64,000 nt of DNA from Prorocentrum cordatum (lineage: Eukaryota > Sar > Dinophyceae > Prorocentrales > Prorocentraceae). The DNA is taken from positions 111,600 to 175,599 of the forward strand of contig CAUYUJ010020604.1 of NCBI GenBank assembly GCA_963575745.1, in the 5' to 3' direction. Numbering within the stretch: position 1 is the stretch's first letter; each line of letters opens with the position of its first letter. Shown here in pieces: positions 41,698 to 51,900 of the stretch. The notes under the pieces are model-generated. The model did not search any database and had not been told where the DNA came from. It saw only the letters and a list, made by a program, of their open reading frames with translations. The position numbers and the translations under genes were made by a program.

Positions 41698-43850
41698 CCG
41701 CCGCCGTGCCTGGATTCGTGGACATTGGATGTTGTTGGAGGCTCTTGGGCCGTCGTGGAGCGGCGGCGGACCGAAAGCGCGACAATCTCAAATTCTGGGC
41801 CACTGGGGGAATGTCTGCAGTATGCCTCAAGTGGTATCGAATAAGAACGACTTGAGGCACGCCCGTTGTATGCCTCAAGTAGTTCCGATCGGGTACCACC
41901 TGAGGCGCGTCGTCAGTATGCCTAATGTGTTAGCAAACAAATTCCCTTGAGAGGCATGTCGGCAATATGCATCAAGTGGTGCCGAATGTATGTGTGTCTG
42001 GATCTCATGTTACGCCTTTCGGGGGTCTCTGGAAGACAGTGTTGAAGCCTCTTGGGGGCAGTTTTGGGGTATAGTCTTTTGTGGCTTCTTGGGGGCTGCT
42101 TGGGGCGTCTTGGAGGCATCTTGGAGGGCCTGGGGGCATCTTGGGGCACTCTTGGGGCCCCCTGGGGTGTCTGGGGGCGAACCACTTGATTGTTTTAATT
42201 GTTTTGACGCCCTCTTGGGCCCCTCTTGGTGCCGTCATTGAGCCCTCTTGGGCCGTCTTGGAGCCCTCTTGTGCCGTATTGGGGGCCGTCTTGGGTCGTC
42301 TTGGGGCTGTCTTAGTTAGGGCTTCTTGGGGCCGTCTTGGGGGTGCTATTGGGCCGTCTCAGAGCGTCGGGAAGCAGAAAAGGTGCGAAAGCAAAGCTCA
42401 TTGAAAAACACAATGGAAAATCAACAATTTTAGCATTTCGGGGCAATTTTAATCCCACCAACCCTCTGGGCGTAGGTGGTTTAAGGAGTTTCCTCTTCCA
42501 ACTTCCTTCTTCCCCTTCGGGGAGGGGTTTACCCCTCCCCCCTACCCCCTCCCCTGGACCTGGACGGGGCGTTCCACGAGGGGTTGGAGCGTCCAAGATG
42601 GCCCAGGATTGCTCCAAGAGCGCCTCGGAGAGCCCAAGATGAGCTCCACGATTGCTCAATACAGCTTCAGATGCCCCACGATGGCTCCGAAGATGGTCCA
42701 AGATGCCCCGTGACCGCCCCAATACGGCTCCAAAAGGCCAAATAGCTCCCCAAGGATGCTCCCCAATACGCCAAAATCCTTCAACAACCTACGGAAAATC
42801 AATGATGTTCTGCTTCTCTCCTTTTCGCTTCCGATGGCCATCCGAGACCTCAACATTGCTCCAAGAGGGCACAAGAGGGCCCCAAGAAGGGCCCAAGAGA
42901 GCCCCAAGACAGCCCCAAGAGCGCCCAAGAGCGCTCCAAGAGCGCTCCAAGAGCGCCCCAAGAGGGCCCCATAATGCGATTTTAAAGGCTCTAGAGGGGC
43001 AACGCTAATGAAAGCTCCCTTCTTTTTCTATATATCACCTCCAAGATTGCCCCAAGAGGCGCCCATGCGGCTCCAAGAGGCCCCCAAGATTGCCACAGGA
43101 GGCCACCCCAAAAGCCACCAAGAGGCCCCAACGATGCCCCCAAGAGGACCCCATAGGCCACTCCGATGCACCCAAGGCGCCCAAGAGACCCCCAGGACCG
43201 CCAGGAGACCCCCAAGGCGCCCCAAGAGGCCTCCAAGAAGCGCCCAAGAGAGATCCCAATAGGCTCCGAAAGGCATCTACAAGACCTTTGGCCCTTTTGC
43301 TTGCTCTCCTCCTCATCATCATCCTTCTGCCCCTCCTTCCTCCTCCTCATCCTCCTCCTCCTCCTATTCATCTTCCTTCTCTCCACACCCTTATCTATCC
43401 ATCCAGCCTCCCCCGTCTCCTCATTCCTCCTTCGCACGGTTCGGCTGTCTCCCATCTTTGCTCCCGCACGTCCCTGATCACCTCAACTCGCCTGGGCGTT
43501 GCTTCTGGATGGGCTGGGGGGGATACGCGCAGCGTGAGGAATTGGGAGGGCCCTTAGGGGCCTCTTGGGCGGTCTGTGCGGCATATTGGCCCGTATTGGG
43601 GCCATATTGAGCGTCTTGGAGCGCTCATTGGGTGTATTCGGGGCCTCTCGGGGCCTTCGTTGCCAGTCGTGAGGCCCGCTTGGGCCCGAAAACGCCACGC
43701 GGGAAGCTGCGAGAAACCCCAGGAAAACCGCGGGAAGGCCCGAGAGAATTGGAAATTGTGGTTATGGTCCCCTTCTGAGGACCGAGGCTCGGAGGATTGT
43801 ACACGGGACCTGAGGACACGCCCACTCCGTGCCGCGCGGCACGGTTGCGG
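41698..43850 (+). mobile_element. Element F, copy 2, split by element E3
   Basis: 41698-42452 matches the left part of F1 and 43537-43850 matches its right part, with inverted ends CCGCCGCCGTGCC and GGCACGGTTGCGG. Between them lies E3. Without E3 it is about 1,069 bp, against 1,043 bp for F1. The break falls in the CATTTCGGGGC segment, which in F1 (CACTCGGGGCCCTC) is uninterrupted. Confidence 0.8.
42453..43536 (-). mobile_element. Non-autonomous element E, copy 3, nested in F2
   Basis: 1,084 bp in minus orientation, from TCCCACCAACCCTCTGGGCG to GGATACGCGCAGCGT. All internal blocks of E are present, including CTTTTCGCTTCCGATGGCC. An AATT on each side could be a short target duplication. Confidence 0.8.
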
Positions 43851-43900
43851 ATATACATACACAAATATAGGCATATACGCATACAAATGCATGTACGTGC

Positions 43901-44000
43901 NNNNNNNNNNNNNNNNNNNNNNNNNNNNNNNNNNNNNNNNNNNNNNNNNNNNNNNNNNNNNNNNNNNNNNNNNNNNNNNNNNNNNNNNNNNNNNNNNNNN
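43901..44000. other. Assembly gap of 100 N
   Basis: Exactly 100 N, typical of a scaffold join of unknown real length. The order of sequence left and right of it is less certain. Confidence 0.99.
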
Positions 44001-44560
44001 TGGGCAAGATTCCCCCGAGGGGCTTCTCGCGCCCCTCGCAATAGCCGCAAGATGGCACCAAGACCAGGTCAATCAATTGGGCCGCACCGTGGGCCCCACG
44101 AGAAATCAACGACAAGCCCGATATCGGCCCGAGAGGCACCCGAGAAAACGTGCCCGAGGCGAATCTTAAACTGCATGATTCCACCGTTACCGCCATCACC
44201 AGCAGAAGCATGAGCAGCAACGCCACAACCGCCAGCAACCGCATTTGCATAAGCATGAGCACCATCAGCACCACCGCAATCACCAGCACCAGCAACACAA
44301 CCAACATCAGCACCGCCACCAGCACCCGCAGCAGCATCAGTTGCAGCACAAACGTCAGCATCACCAGCACCAACAGCAGCGCCACCAGCACCCGCAACAC
44401 CACGAGAATCGTTAACACAACCAGCAACACCAGCAGCAGCATCACCACCACCATCAGCAGCAACACCAACACCATCGCATAAGCAGCGTCACCAGCTGCA
44501 GCAGCATCATCATCACCACAAGCAACAGCACCAACACCATCACCGACTTCACGAGAAAAA
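44001..44560 (-). repeat. CAG/CAC-rich triplet region
   Basis: 44185-44545 is rich in CAGCAC/CACCAG triplets, like the cores of the CTG-rich elements. The right-hand end motif is not found, so this may be a truncated copy cut by the gap. Confidence 0.5.
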
Positions 44561-44636
44561 GCCACCCGCGCGCGCGCGGGTGACCATGGTGACCAGCGCG
44601 CGCGCGCGCGAGCGCGCGCGTCGGAGTTCAGTATTG

Positions 44637-45020
44637 CGCGCGCGTCGGGGTTCTGTATTGTCCACAATAAAAGGTTACATATAATGCCACAGGCTGAATT
44701 CAAACTTTTTGCTGTTCCCTAAAAGGGGCGCGTTGGCCTAAATTGTGGACAATACAGACCTCCGACGCGCGCGCGCGCGCGCGTTAATGAGTTTGTCCAC
44801 AAGAAAAGCCGACATACAATTCCAAAAATTGAATTCAAACATTATGTTGCGTTTTAAAGAGACGGGCGCGTCGACTTTTCCAATGTGCATGGACAATACA
44901 GAGCTCCGACGCGCGCGAGTTGAGAGTTCTAAGATATTGTCCGCAACATGTGATTCCTCTAACTGAATTCAACATTTCTGTATGTCTTTAAAGAGTCTTG
45001 GTTTAAGTGGCTTTCCAACT
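44637..45020. mobile_element. Cluster of small elements with TGTATTGTCCACAA ends
   Basis: 44637-44773 has about 30-bp inverted ends: CGCGCGTCGGGGTTCTGTAT then TGTCCACAA, mirrored by TTGTGGACAATACAGACCTC then CGACGCGCG. Inside are GAATTCAAAC and a CCCTAAAAGGGG / CTTTAAAGAG block. Related copies follow at about 44797-44910 and 44930-45000, and at 45670-45760. An isolated end with ACAATACAGAACTCC-like sequence lies near 46285. Confidence 0.65.
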
Positions 45021-45084
45021 CTCATGGCTCGTGGCTCATGGTGCCATTGTGGTTTTTGTGGTTTCATCGAAGAGCACGCATGGT

Positions 45085-45370
45085 GGGCATCTCCCAAGAT
45101 ACATCGTAGCTTCCCGCAGCGGAACCCATAAATTCCCAAATGGGACACATAGATTCCTGCAGGTGTACCCATAGACCCCCGATGCAGAAACCATTATATA
45201 GTTCCCGACGGGAACCCAACTCCCGCTCGTGAACCCATATAATCTTTCCGCAAGGGAACCCGTATATTCCCAGAGAAGCCTTAGATTATTGCAGGGGGCG
45301 CCATATATTCCCGCATGAAAACTCATGGACACCCAATATACATCCCCGAAAGTCCGAAGGGAGCCCATAA
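45085..45370. repeat. Degenerate ~30-bp minisatellite
   Basis: Units with consensus TTCCCGCAAGGGAACCCATA then TA, about nine copies. Several contain a TTCCCG-CGGGAA palindrome. Confidence 0.65.
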
Positions 45371-46211
45371 GTTCCTTGCCCTTGTCCTTCTCCTCCTCCC
45401 CTGCTGGCATCATATTTTTCGTCATTGCCCTCCTCCTTCTCCTCTTCACCCAATGTCAACCCCTGTTGCGGCCATGTGGCGATGCGCGTGACGCGCCAGG
45501 ACCCATGCGCAAGGTCCAAGCGCGCCAGTCTATCGGCATCGAACGCCCAACCGCGTACAACAAGGCAAAATTCCCCGCGCGCGTGGACGCGCGCACTAAA
45601 AAGAACCCTCAACGGTGACCGAACGGATTTCGGGTGACCCGCGATCGCGGGTGACCCCCGCGCTCGCGCGGGGAGTTCTGTATTGTCCACAATGCAGAAG
45701 CCGACGTGTACTTCCAAGAACTGAACTCAAAACATCTGTGTCCCTTTAAAGAGGCCAGCGGGGCGTGCAGGCTTTGCTTATTGCGCGGGTATTTGCACCT
45801 GCGGCCCCACATAGAAACGTCGTCGTCGGTCGGCACGTCGGTCGGTCGGTCGTCGTCGTCGTAGTCGTTGTCGTCGGTTGCCGTCGGCGCGGGTCGAATG
45901 CACAAGCGGTGGAGGGGGGATAAGGGGGGGGGGGGGGTGCTGTGGGGCGATGCGGGGTGCGAGGGGCGGAGGGGGGAGGGGAGGGGAAGGGCGGGGAGGA
46001 GGGGAGAGGGGTGTGGGTGTGGTGTGGGGGTGGGGAGGGGGGGGGGGGGGGCGACAGCGCCGATTACGTTGAATGGCAGCGTTGTGTCTGATCGATCGGG
46101 GCGCTGATCGGGCGATGCCTCATCCCTCATGAACCATGAGGGACTTATCTAATCACCCTTACCGTCCTCCACCACTGCAAATTTTGGGCAATGGTAACCA
46201 GTACACACACC

Positions 46212-46249
<38 letters not shown>

Positions 46250-46677
46250 GTTCTGGCGCATCTTGTGGATTCGGCGCAATACAGAACTCCCCGCGCGCGC
46301 AAGGGGAGGAACGGGGATGGGGGGGGAGCCAGAGTGTTCGGCGTTGGCCGCATCCAGCCCACCAGACCAAGATGACCTTCAAATGGCTTAAGATAGCCCA
46401 AACACCCGAACGCACGGTGAGAGGGGCAATGCATGTGGTGCGGTTTATGTGCATGGTGCAGCCACTGTCAGCCATCGTGGGCCCCAAGCAGCTTATGTAG
46501 TGCACTCTCTGTGGTGCAGTCTATGTGGTGCAATATATGCGGTATGTGGTGCAGTCTATGCGGTGCAGTCTATGTCGGCCGTACTGGCCCCAAATGGTGC
46601 ACTCTATGTGGTCTAGGATGTATGTGTTTGGCTCGTTTAGTTGGCTGGTCCGTGTATGAATGTAAATATATGTTAAT
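45371..46677. repeat. No supported gene; simple repeats
   Basis: Includes GTCGGTCG/CGTCGTCG repeats (45820-45870), G-runs (45925-46055) and (TA)n at 46212-46250. A 45670-45760 copy of the TGTATTGTCCACAA element lies here. Confidence 0.6.
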
Positions 46678-46930
46678 ATTTCACACGCCAAGGCTGGTCG
46701 CCGCGGCTCCGCGTCTGGACGCGGCTCGAAGCGTAGTTGCCGAGAGCCGAGAGGGGGGTGGGAAACATGAAACGGCGCGAAGATACGCGTCGCGAAGATA
46801 AATAAGCGCAAATATTTGGGGCACGAGTGCCGAATGCCACGGCGCGAAGATAAGCACGGCACGAGTGCCGAATGCCACGGCACGAGTGCCAGACACGGCA
46901 AGCGAAGATAAGCGGCGCGAAGATACGATG
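46678..46930. repeat. CTGGTCGCCGCGG repeat and GCGCGAAGATAAG / GGCACGAGTGCCG repeats
   Basis: 46678-46735 is a dispersed repeat also found at 41545-41640 and 47841-47905. 46770-46930 holds GCGCGAAGATA-type words and three copies of the palindromic GGCACGAGTGCCGAATGCCA. It lies just upstream of a relict SL and gene. Confidence 0.65.
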
Positions 46931-46955
46931 CTGAATTACAATTACAATTATTATA

Positions 46956-46976
46956 CCGATGCCGCTTTGGCCCAAA
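46956..46976 (+). promoter_or_regulatory. Probable decayed relict spliced leader
   Basis: CCGATGCCGCTTTGGCCCAA matches the SL at 15 of 21 positions without gaps, with TTTGGC and CCAA intact, 55 bp upstream of the ATG at 47032. Confidence 0.5.
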
Positions 46977-47031
46977 TGTACTTGACCGCGCGGTCGAGGT
47001 CCTTCAAGGAATGCGGGCGTGAGAGGGCGGC

Positions 47032-47793
47032 ATGGCCGCCCATCGTGGCCGCCGACGCCGCGGCGGCCATGGCAAGGGCCGCGGCGGCGTGACGCCGACT
47101 GTGAAACGCCGACAGTGCAGGGCGCGGGCGAGCCAGAGAAAGAAAGCGGCACTCTCGGAGCTCTCGGCGCTACTTGCAGAAGCGTTGCCAGCCCCGTGCT
47201 CGGGAGAATCTTGCAGGAACGTTGGCAGCGTTGCCATCTCCGAGCTCTCGGCGTCCGACTCGGTCTGGTGCGCCAGGTCTGTGTCACCTTGCTCGCCGCG
47301 CCCGAGGGCCAGGGCGCCGCGCCCCACCGCAGCGCAGCGCGGCGCTCCACCGCGGCGCGGGGCACGCCGCTCGAGGTCAAGGACGCCGCGCTCCGCCTTG
47401 CTCGTCGCGATCGAGGCCCAGGACACCGAGGCATGCGAGCTCGCCCTCGAGCGCATGGAGGAGATGGATCTGCGGATGCGCGAGATGCAGCTGCGCAGGG
47501 CAGCGCTGGAGGAGAGGATGGACGCACTGGAGGACCAGCTCCAGCAGGCGAGGGCAATGCTGGGCGCGATGTGGCATGAGCGACAGGACGCAATAGCCAC
47601 GCACGACGCCACCGAGGCCAGAGCCGCCGATGTCGCCATAGAGGCATGCGAGGACTCGGTCATAGATCGCACCAGGCGACTGATTATGGCAGAGGTGCAC
47701 TACAACGCCGTGGAGCGCATGATTCGGTATCGTACTCAGCATTCTCAGCCGACCGCGGTCGATGGCCCTGGCGACGACGCCGCCTGGCAGTGA
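47032..47793 (+). CDS. Basic N-terminus plus long coiled coil, unknown function
   Basis: 253 aa from the ATG at 47032. Residues 1-40 are Arg/Gly-rich (MAAHRGRRRRGGHGKGRGG). The middle is Ser/Ala/Arg-rich. Residues 125-235 form a strong heptad pattern (ELALERMEEMDLRMREMQLR; RAALEERMDALEDQLQQARA; MLGAMWHERQDAIATHDA). The end is acidic (DGPGDDAAWQ). Heptad spacing and the absence of stops make coding likely. It lies downstream of GCGCGAAGATAAG repeats and a probable SL relic, as the next gene does. Antisense frames over the same DNA are shadows. Function cannot be named; a structural or nucleic-acid-binding role is a guess. Confidence 0.65.
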   Translation: MAAHRGRRRRGGHGKGRGGVTPTVKRRQCRARASQRKKAALSELSALLAEALPAPCSGESCRNVGSVAISELSASDSVWCARSVSPCSPRPRARAPRPTAAQRGAPPRRGARRSRSRTPRSALLVAIEAQDTEACELALERMEEMDLRMREMQLRRAALEERMDALEDQLQQARAMLGAMWHERQDAIATHDATEARAADVAIEACEDSVIDRTRRLIMAEVHYNAVERMIRYRTQHSQPTAVDGPGDDAAWQ

Positions 47794-47840
47794 GGGGCGC
47801 CCAGTTTAGAGCGCATGTGTTCTTAGATTCCTTTTCAGGC

Positions 47841-48215
47841 GTTCACGCGCCAGGACTGGTCGCCGCGGGCCGCGGCTCCGCGTCTGGACGCGGTCCGAAA
47901 AAGGAACAACAACAAACAATATTGTTAAGCAATGTGTTCAAATATAAGACCGTCGAATGCCAGGCAAGATAACTGGCGGTGCGTAGCGCGCGCGCCGCTG
48001 CTCGCAAGTGCAAGCATTGCTTGGGTTAGGCACGAGCGCGCGCGCTCTCTGAACCCAACCGTGCGCGATAAGGAAGCGCGAAGATAGGAAGATAAGGAAG
48101 CGCGAAGATAAGAAGCGCGATGGTAAGAATCGCACAGATAAGGCAGCGCGAAGATAAGGAAGCGCGAAGATAAGAAGCGCGATGGTAAGAATCGCACAGA
48201 TAAGCAATGCAAATA
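47841..48215. repeat. CTGGTCGCCGCGG repeat and GCGCGAAGATAAG minisatellite
   Basis: 47841-47905 is a further copy of the dispersed repeat (also 46678 and 41545). 48066-48200 holds about eight units of GCGCGAAGATAAGGAA or GCGCGATGGTAAGAATC, immediately upstream of the RS-rich gene. Confidence 0.75.
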
Positions 48216-48259
48216 TAAGATGCGCAAAGATGCTGGCCGTTGCGGTTCAGGTTGGCAGC

Positions 48260-48883
48260 ATGGGGTCCAAGAACGCCCCCATCACGCCGCCATTGCACCG
48301 CCGTCCCTCGCCGAGCGCGCAGCCGCAGTCGCAGCTGCGGCGGTCCGCTCGGCGAGCGGCCGCGGCGCAGCCGCAGCGCAACCGCAGTCGCAGTCGCAGC
48401 CGCGTTCCGCGGCCGCGGCGCAGCCGCAGCCGCTGTCGCAGCCGCAGTCGCAGCCGCGCTCCGCGGCCGCGGCGCAGCCGCAGCCGCCCGCGGCGGCGAT
48501 CGCCATGCCTCGAGAAGGCAGGCCCGCAGTCTTGCCGTCGCAAGCCCCGAGGAGCTATGCCCGCAGCCTCGGGTCGCAGCCGCAGTCGCTGCCCGCAGCC
48601 TTGCCGTCGCAGGTCTCGAAGAGAAAAGCCCGCATCCTCGAATCGCAGCCGCAGTCGCAGCCCGCGGCCTTACCGCCGTCGTCGAGGAGGCAAGAAACAT
48701 CGTCGCGGCGTGCACAGAGCTTACGGCTTCATTATGGACCCATGGATCCAAACGTGGGATCGGCCGCTGCAGCGGGAGATGATATCCGACCAGGGCTTAC
48801 AAGAGGTGAACCCCGCGGACGGGCCCGATGACGAGATCTGGATGGACTCCGAGGACTGGTCCTTTGACGAGATCAAGGGCTAG
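48260..48883 (+). CDS. RS-rich protein with acidic tail
   Basis: 207 aa; I start at the ATG at 48260 (MGSKNAPITPPLHRRPSPSA). Residues 25-150 are an RS-like domain built on CGCAGCCGC-type repeats (SRSRSRVPRPRR; RSRSRCRSRSRSRAPRPRRS). The last ~45 residues differ sharply: YGFIMDPWIQTWDRPLQREM, then an acidic DEIWMDSEDWSFDEIKG. RS proteins are commonly nuclear and splicing-related, but there is no RRM here, so I do not call it an SR splicing factor. The other two frames are Ala/Gln and Arg-rich and lose the structured tail, which is why I chose this one. The repeat base of the RS part makes coding less certain than for the neighbours. Confidence 0.5.
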   Translation: MGSKNAPITPPLHRRPSPSAQPQSQLRRSARRAAAAQPQRNRSRSRSRVPRPRRSRSRCRSRSRSRAPRPRRSRSRPRRRSPCLEKAGPQSCRRKPRGAMPAASGRSRSRCPQPCRRRSRREKPASSNRSRSRSPRPYRRRRGGKKHRRGVHRAYGFIMDPWIQTWDRPLQREMISDQGLQEVNPADGPDDEIWMDSEDWSFDEIKG

Positions 48884-49526
48884 ATCATTGGCGCGCGAAC
48901 GCCGACTTTGCTGTGACTGGCAACTGCCGATGTTGACTCGCAACTGCCACTCTGCTCTGTTGTGACGCCGCTCGAGGGCTATACCATCGGCGCAAACGCC
49001 GCCTCTGCTAGGACTGCAGATGGAGGGGTGATTGCGATGCTCGCGGGGGCTGGCCTGACCGCGCTTATCATATTAGCTGCAGCGCCCGCGCTGGTGGTTT
49101 GAGCCAATAGTGCATACAGTACACTATAAGTTTTAAGTACATTGTATATGGATGGCGGCTCCTCATCACAGCGGAAATCCGAATGCCACGCGCATGAGGT
49201 GCGTGTCTTGCAGTCAGGGGAGTGGAACACGACTCTTGCTGCTTATATTGCTAATCACCGCTGGGGCCCCAGCAAGAGATCGCTGACGAAAAATCCGACC
49301 CATGTTCCTCGCTCCTCCAGCCCCCAATTCCAATTCCCAACGCCCATGCTCCCACCGCCATCGCTTGCCACCATTTCCCCTCCTTGTCTTTCCACCTACC
49401 ACCCCCAGACACTCTTTCTTGCCATCGCCTCCGCCGCTTTATGCGGCGCGCGCGCCACGTAGCGAACGCACGCGTGCGGGGGCTGGAAAGCGATGATCGC
49501 TGCGAAATTTGGAAAGGGTTGACATA
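48884..49526. other. No supported gene
   Basis: Unique-looking intergenic DNA, C-rich at 49320-49430. Nothing recognisable. Confidence 0.5.
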
Positions 49527-50196
49527 TCCCACAAGCCCTCTGGGCGTAGGTGGTTTAGGGAGTTTCCTCTTCCAACCTCCTTCTTCCCCTTCGGGGAGGG
49601 GTTTACCCCTCCCCCCTTACCCCCTCCCCATGGACCTGGACAGGGCGCCCCGCGAGGTGTCAGAGGGTAGTTCGCCAAAGACGGCTCCAAGAGCGCCTCG
49701 GAGAGCCTATAAGATGAGCTCCAAGATGGCCCAAGATAGCCGAAGATGCCTCAATATGGCTCCGAAGATGCTCCAAGAGGTCCCAAGACCGCCCCAAAGC
49801 TCCAAGAGGCCCCCCAAGAGGCCAAAATCTTTCAAACACCTTCGGAAAACCAATGATGTTCTGCTTCTCGCCTTTTCGCTTCCGATGGCCATCCGAGGCT
49901 TCAAGATGGCCCCAAAATGGCCCAAAAGGGACACAAGAGGGGCCCAAGAGAGCCCCAAGACGGCCCCAAGAGCGCCCAAGAGCGCTCCAAGAGCGCCCCA
50001 AGAGGGGTCCAAGAGGCGATTCTGGGGGCTCTAAAGGGGCAAGGCTAATTAAGGGGCCCCTCTTCTTTGATCGATCTCCTTCAAGATTGCCCCAAGAGGC
50101 GCCCAGGAGGCTTCCAGAGGCGCAAAGATTGCCCCCAAGATGGCCCCAATAGGCTCTCATAAGATGCTCCCAAGAGGGCCCCAAGAGGAACCCAAG

Positions 50197-50229
<33 letters not shown>

Positions 50230-50609
50230 AGGCACCCAAGACGCCCGAGAGACCCCCAGGACCGCCAGGAGACGCCCAAGAGGCCTCCAAGAAGCGCCCA
50301 AGAGATATCCCAAGAGGCTCCGACAGGCATCCAAGAGACCTTTGGCCATTTTGCTCGCCCTCCTCCTCCTCCTGCTCATCCGTCTTCCGTCATCCGTCCT
50401 CCTCCTTCTCCTCATCCTCCTTCTCTTCCTCCTCCTCCTATTCATCTTCCTTCTCCCCACTCCCTCATCCATCCATCCAGCATCCTCCGTCTCCTCCTTC
50501 CTCCTTCGCACGGTTCGGCTGCCCCCCTCCTTGCTCCCGCACTTCCCTGATCACCTCAACTCGCCTGGGCGTTGTTTCTGGATGGGCTGACGGTGATGCG
50601 CGAAGCGTC
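49527..50609 (-). mobile_element. Non-autonomous element E, copy 4
   Basis: 1,083 bp, minus orientation, from TCCCACAAGCCCTCTGGGCG to GATGCGCGAAGCGTC. It contains a run of 31 C at 50198-50228 that the other copies lack. Confidence 0.8.
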
Positions 50610-50747
50610 TAGACTTTTGCAACAGCACCGATTGGACATGCAACGAAATCTGTTTGTCCTACCCGTCCCCCCTCGGCGACACTGCATTGCTGCATCCGCC
50701 AATGCCTATGCTAGGATAGACTGCTGTGCGCACGCGCATCACAACGC

Positions 50748-51536
50748 TCACTCCTGCGACTCCAACTGCGGGATATCGCCGCCGCCATCGTCGTCATCGG
50801 CGTTGCCGTCGTAGACCGTCCAACCACGTTTGAGAATATCGCCCGTAAGGGTCTCAATCGCTGTCTCAATGTCGGCGAGTTCCATGGTTTTTGGTTTTTG
50901 GTACTGCAAGTGCTTGCGCCCGTCTGCATCCTTGCACTGCAGGAATATAGACTTCCTGCGATAATCGAACTTCGCCTCTGGCGTGGGCAATTCAATGCGA
51001 TCCTCTGGGCGCTTGCGCTTGAGCGGCTTCACAGGCGTTGGCTGCAAGGCCGACGCCGTCGCCACCTTCTGGAGCCAAGTGAGATTCTCCACGGTCAGCT
51101 CAACACATGGCACCCTCAATGGCATGAGCTCCACGGTCATCTTCATATTGAAGGTCGCGCCCTCGTTGCAAGTCAAAGCCACGCTGGTAACATAGGGCAA
51201 GTCGTCGGGATTCACCGCCATCCTGTTGAAGCCATCTGGGAGAGCGGGTGGCTTCTCGCACGGGTTGCACGCATGCAAGTGGGCAAGTAAGACCTCGTCC
51301 ACGCGCGTGTTCCTCGCCTTGCGCAAATCCTCCAGGATGCAGCTCTTGCTCCAGTACTTGGCCTTGCCCTCGTGGGATAGGCCGAGTAAGACAGCGAGAG
51401 GTCTATCTGTCTGCCTGAGCTCGACGTACGTAGCTCCATCGATCGTCTTGGTGTACTGGGGCACCCACGTGCGGACGTGCTTCATGTCCGCGGCATGATA
51501 TTGGACCACGGGCTTCGCCTCGATCGTGAACGACAT
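50748..51536 (-). CDS. 262-aa protein, unknown function
   Basis: Intact single frame from the ATG at 51536 (MSFTIEAKPVVQYHAADMKH). Residues 1-160 look globular: RTWVPQYTKTIDGATYVEL, LAVLLGLSHEGKAKYWSKSC, and a HLHACNPCEKPPALPDGF stretch with two nearby Cys. A basic linker, PVKPLKRKRPEDR, could be a nuclear signal. The C-terminal part, KSIFLQCKDADGRKHLQYQK then helical TMELADIETAIETLTGD, ends in an acidic DDDDGGGD tail. It lies 365 bp downstream of the end of the next minus-strand gene, so the two may be co-transcribed in the dinoflagellate manner. No family recognised. Clear coding character. Confidence 0.8.
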   Translation of the reverse strand: MSFTIEAKPVVQYHAADMKHVRTWVPQYTKTIDGATYVELRQTDRPLAVLLGLSHEGKAKYWSKSCILEDLRKARNTRVDEVLLAHLHACNPCEKPPALPDGFNRMAVNPDDLPYVTSVALTCNEGATFNMKMTVELMPLRVPCVELTVENLTWLQKVATASALQPTPVKPLKRKRPEDRIELPTPEAKFDYRRKSIFLQCKDADGRKHLQYQKPKTMELADIETAIETLTGDILKRGWTVYDGNADDDDGGGDIPQLESQE

Positions 51537-51900
51537 CGGCGCGCGTGAAAACAGCCGCGCGAACCCCCCGCGGCGGCCGAGCGCAACCTCGCTTGATCAC
51601 TGACGGCTTGTCACTGCAATCGAGCCCGCGCCCAGCCGCAGCGACGAGGCTTGGACCAGCGCTGCCGCTGCCCCCTCCCCCATCCCCCTCTCCCCGCGCG
51701 AGCGCATGCGAGCTGTTTTTGTTTCTCCTGCAAGCGCTGAAAGAGAAGAATACGCCATGTGTCCAGAGGACGCCGTGTGTCCTGCAAGCGCTAAAGGAAA
51801 TCCGCAATAATAATACCATTGTCTCCTTAATCGGCGTGCCGCCCCACCGACCTGAGATCGCGGCACAAGTGTCTAATAAGCTCGGCTCCGCGAGCCACGA

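Noticed and set aside
43554-44703. ORFs that run across the N gap
   Set aside because: They depend on 100 unknown bases and have no coding character on either side.
48236-48256. SL-like sequence before the RS-rich gene
   Set aside because: About 11 of 21 matches, no better than chance.
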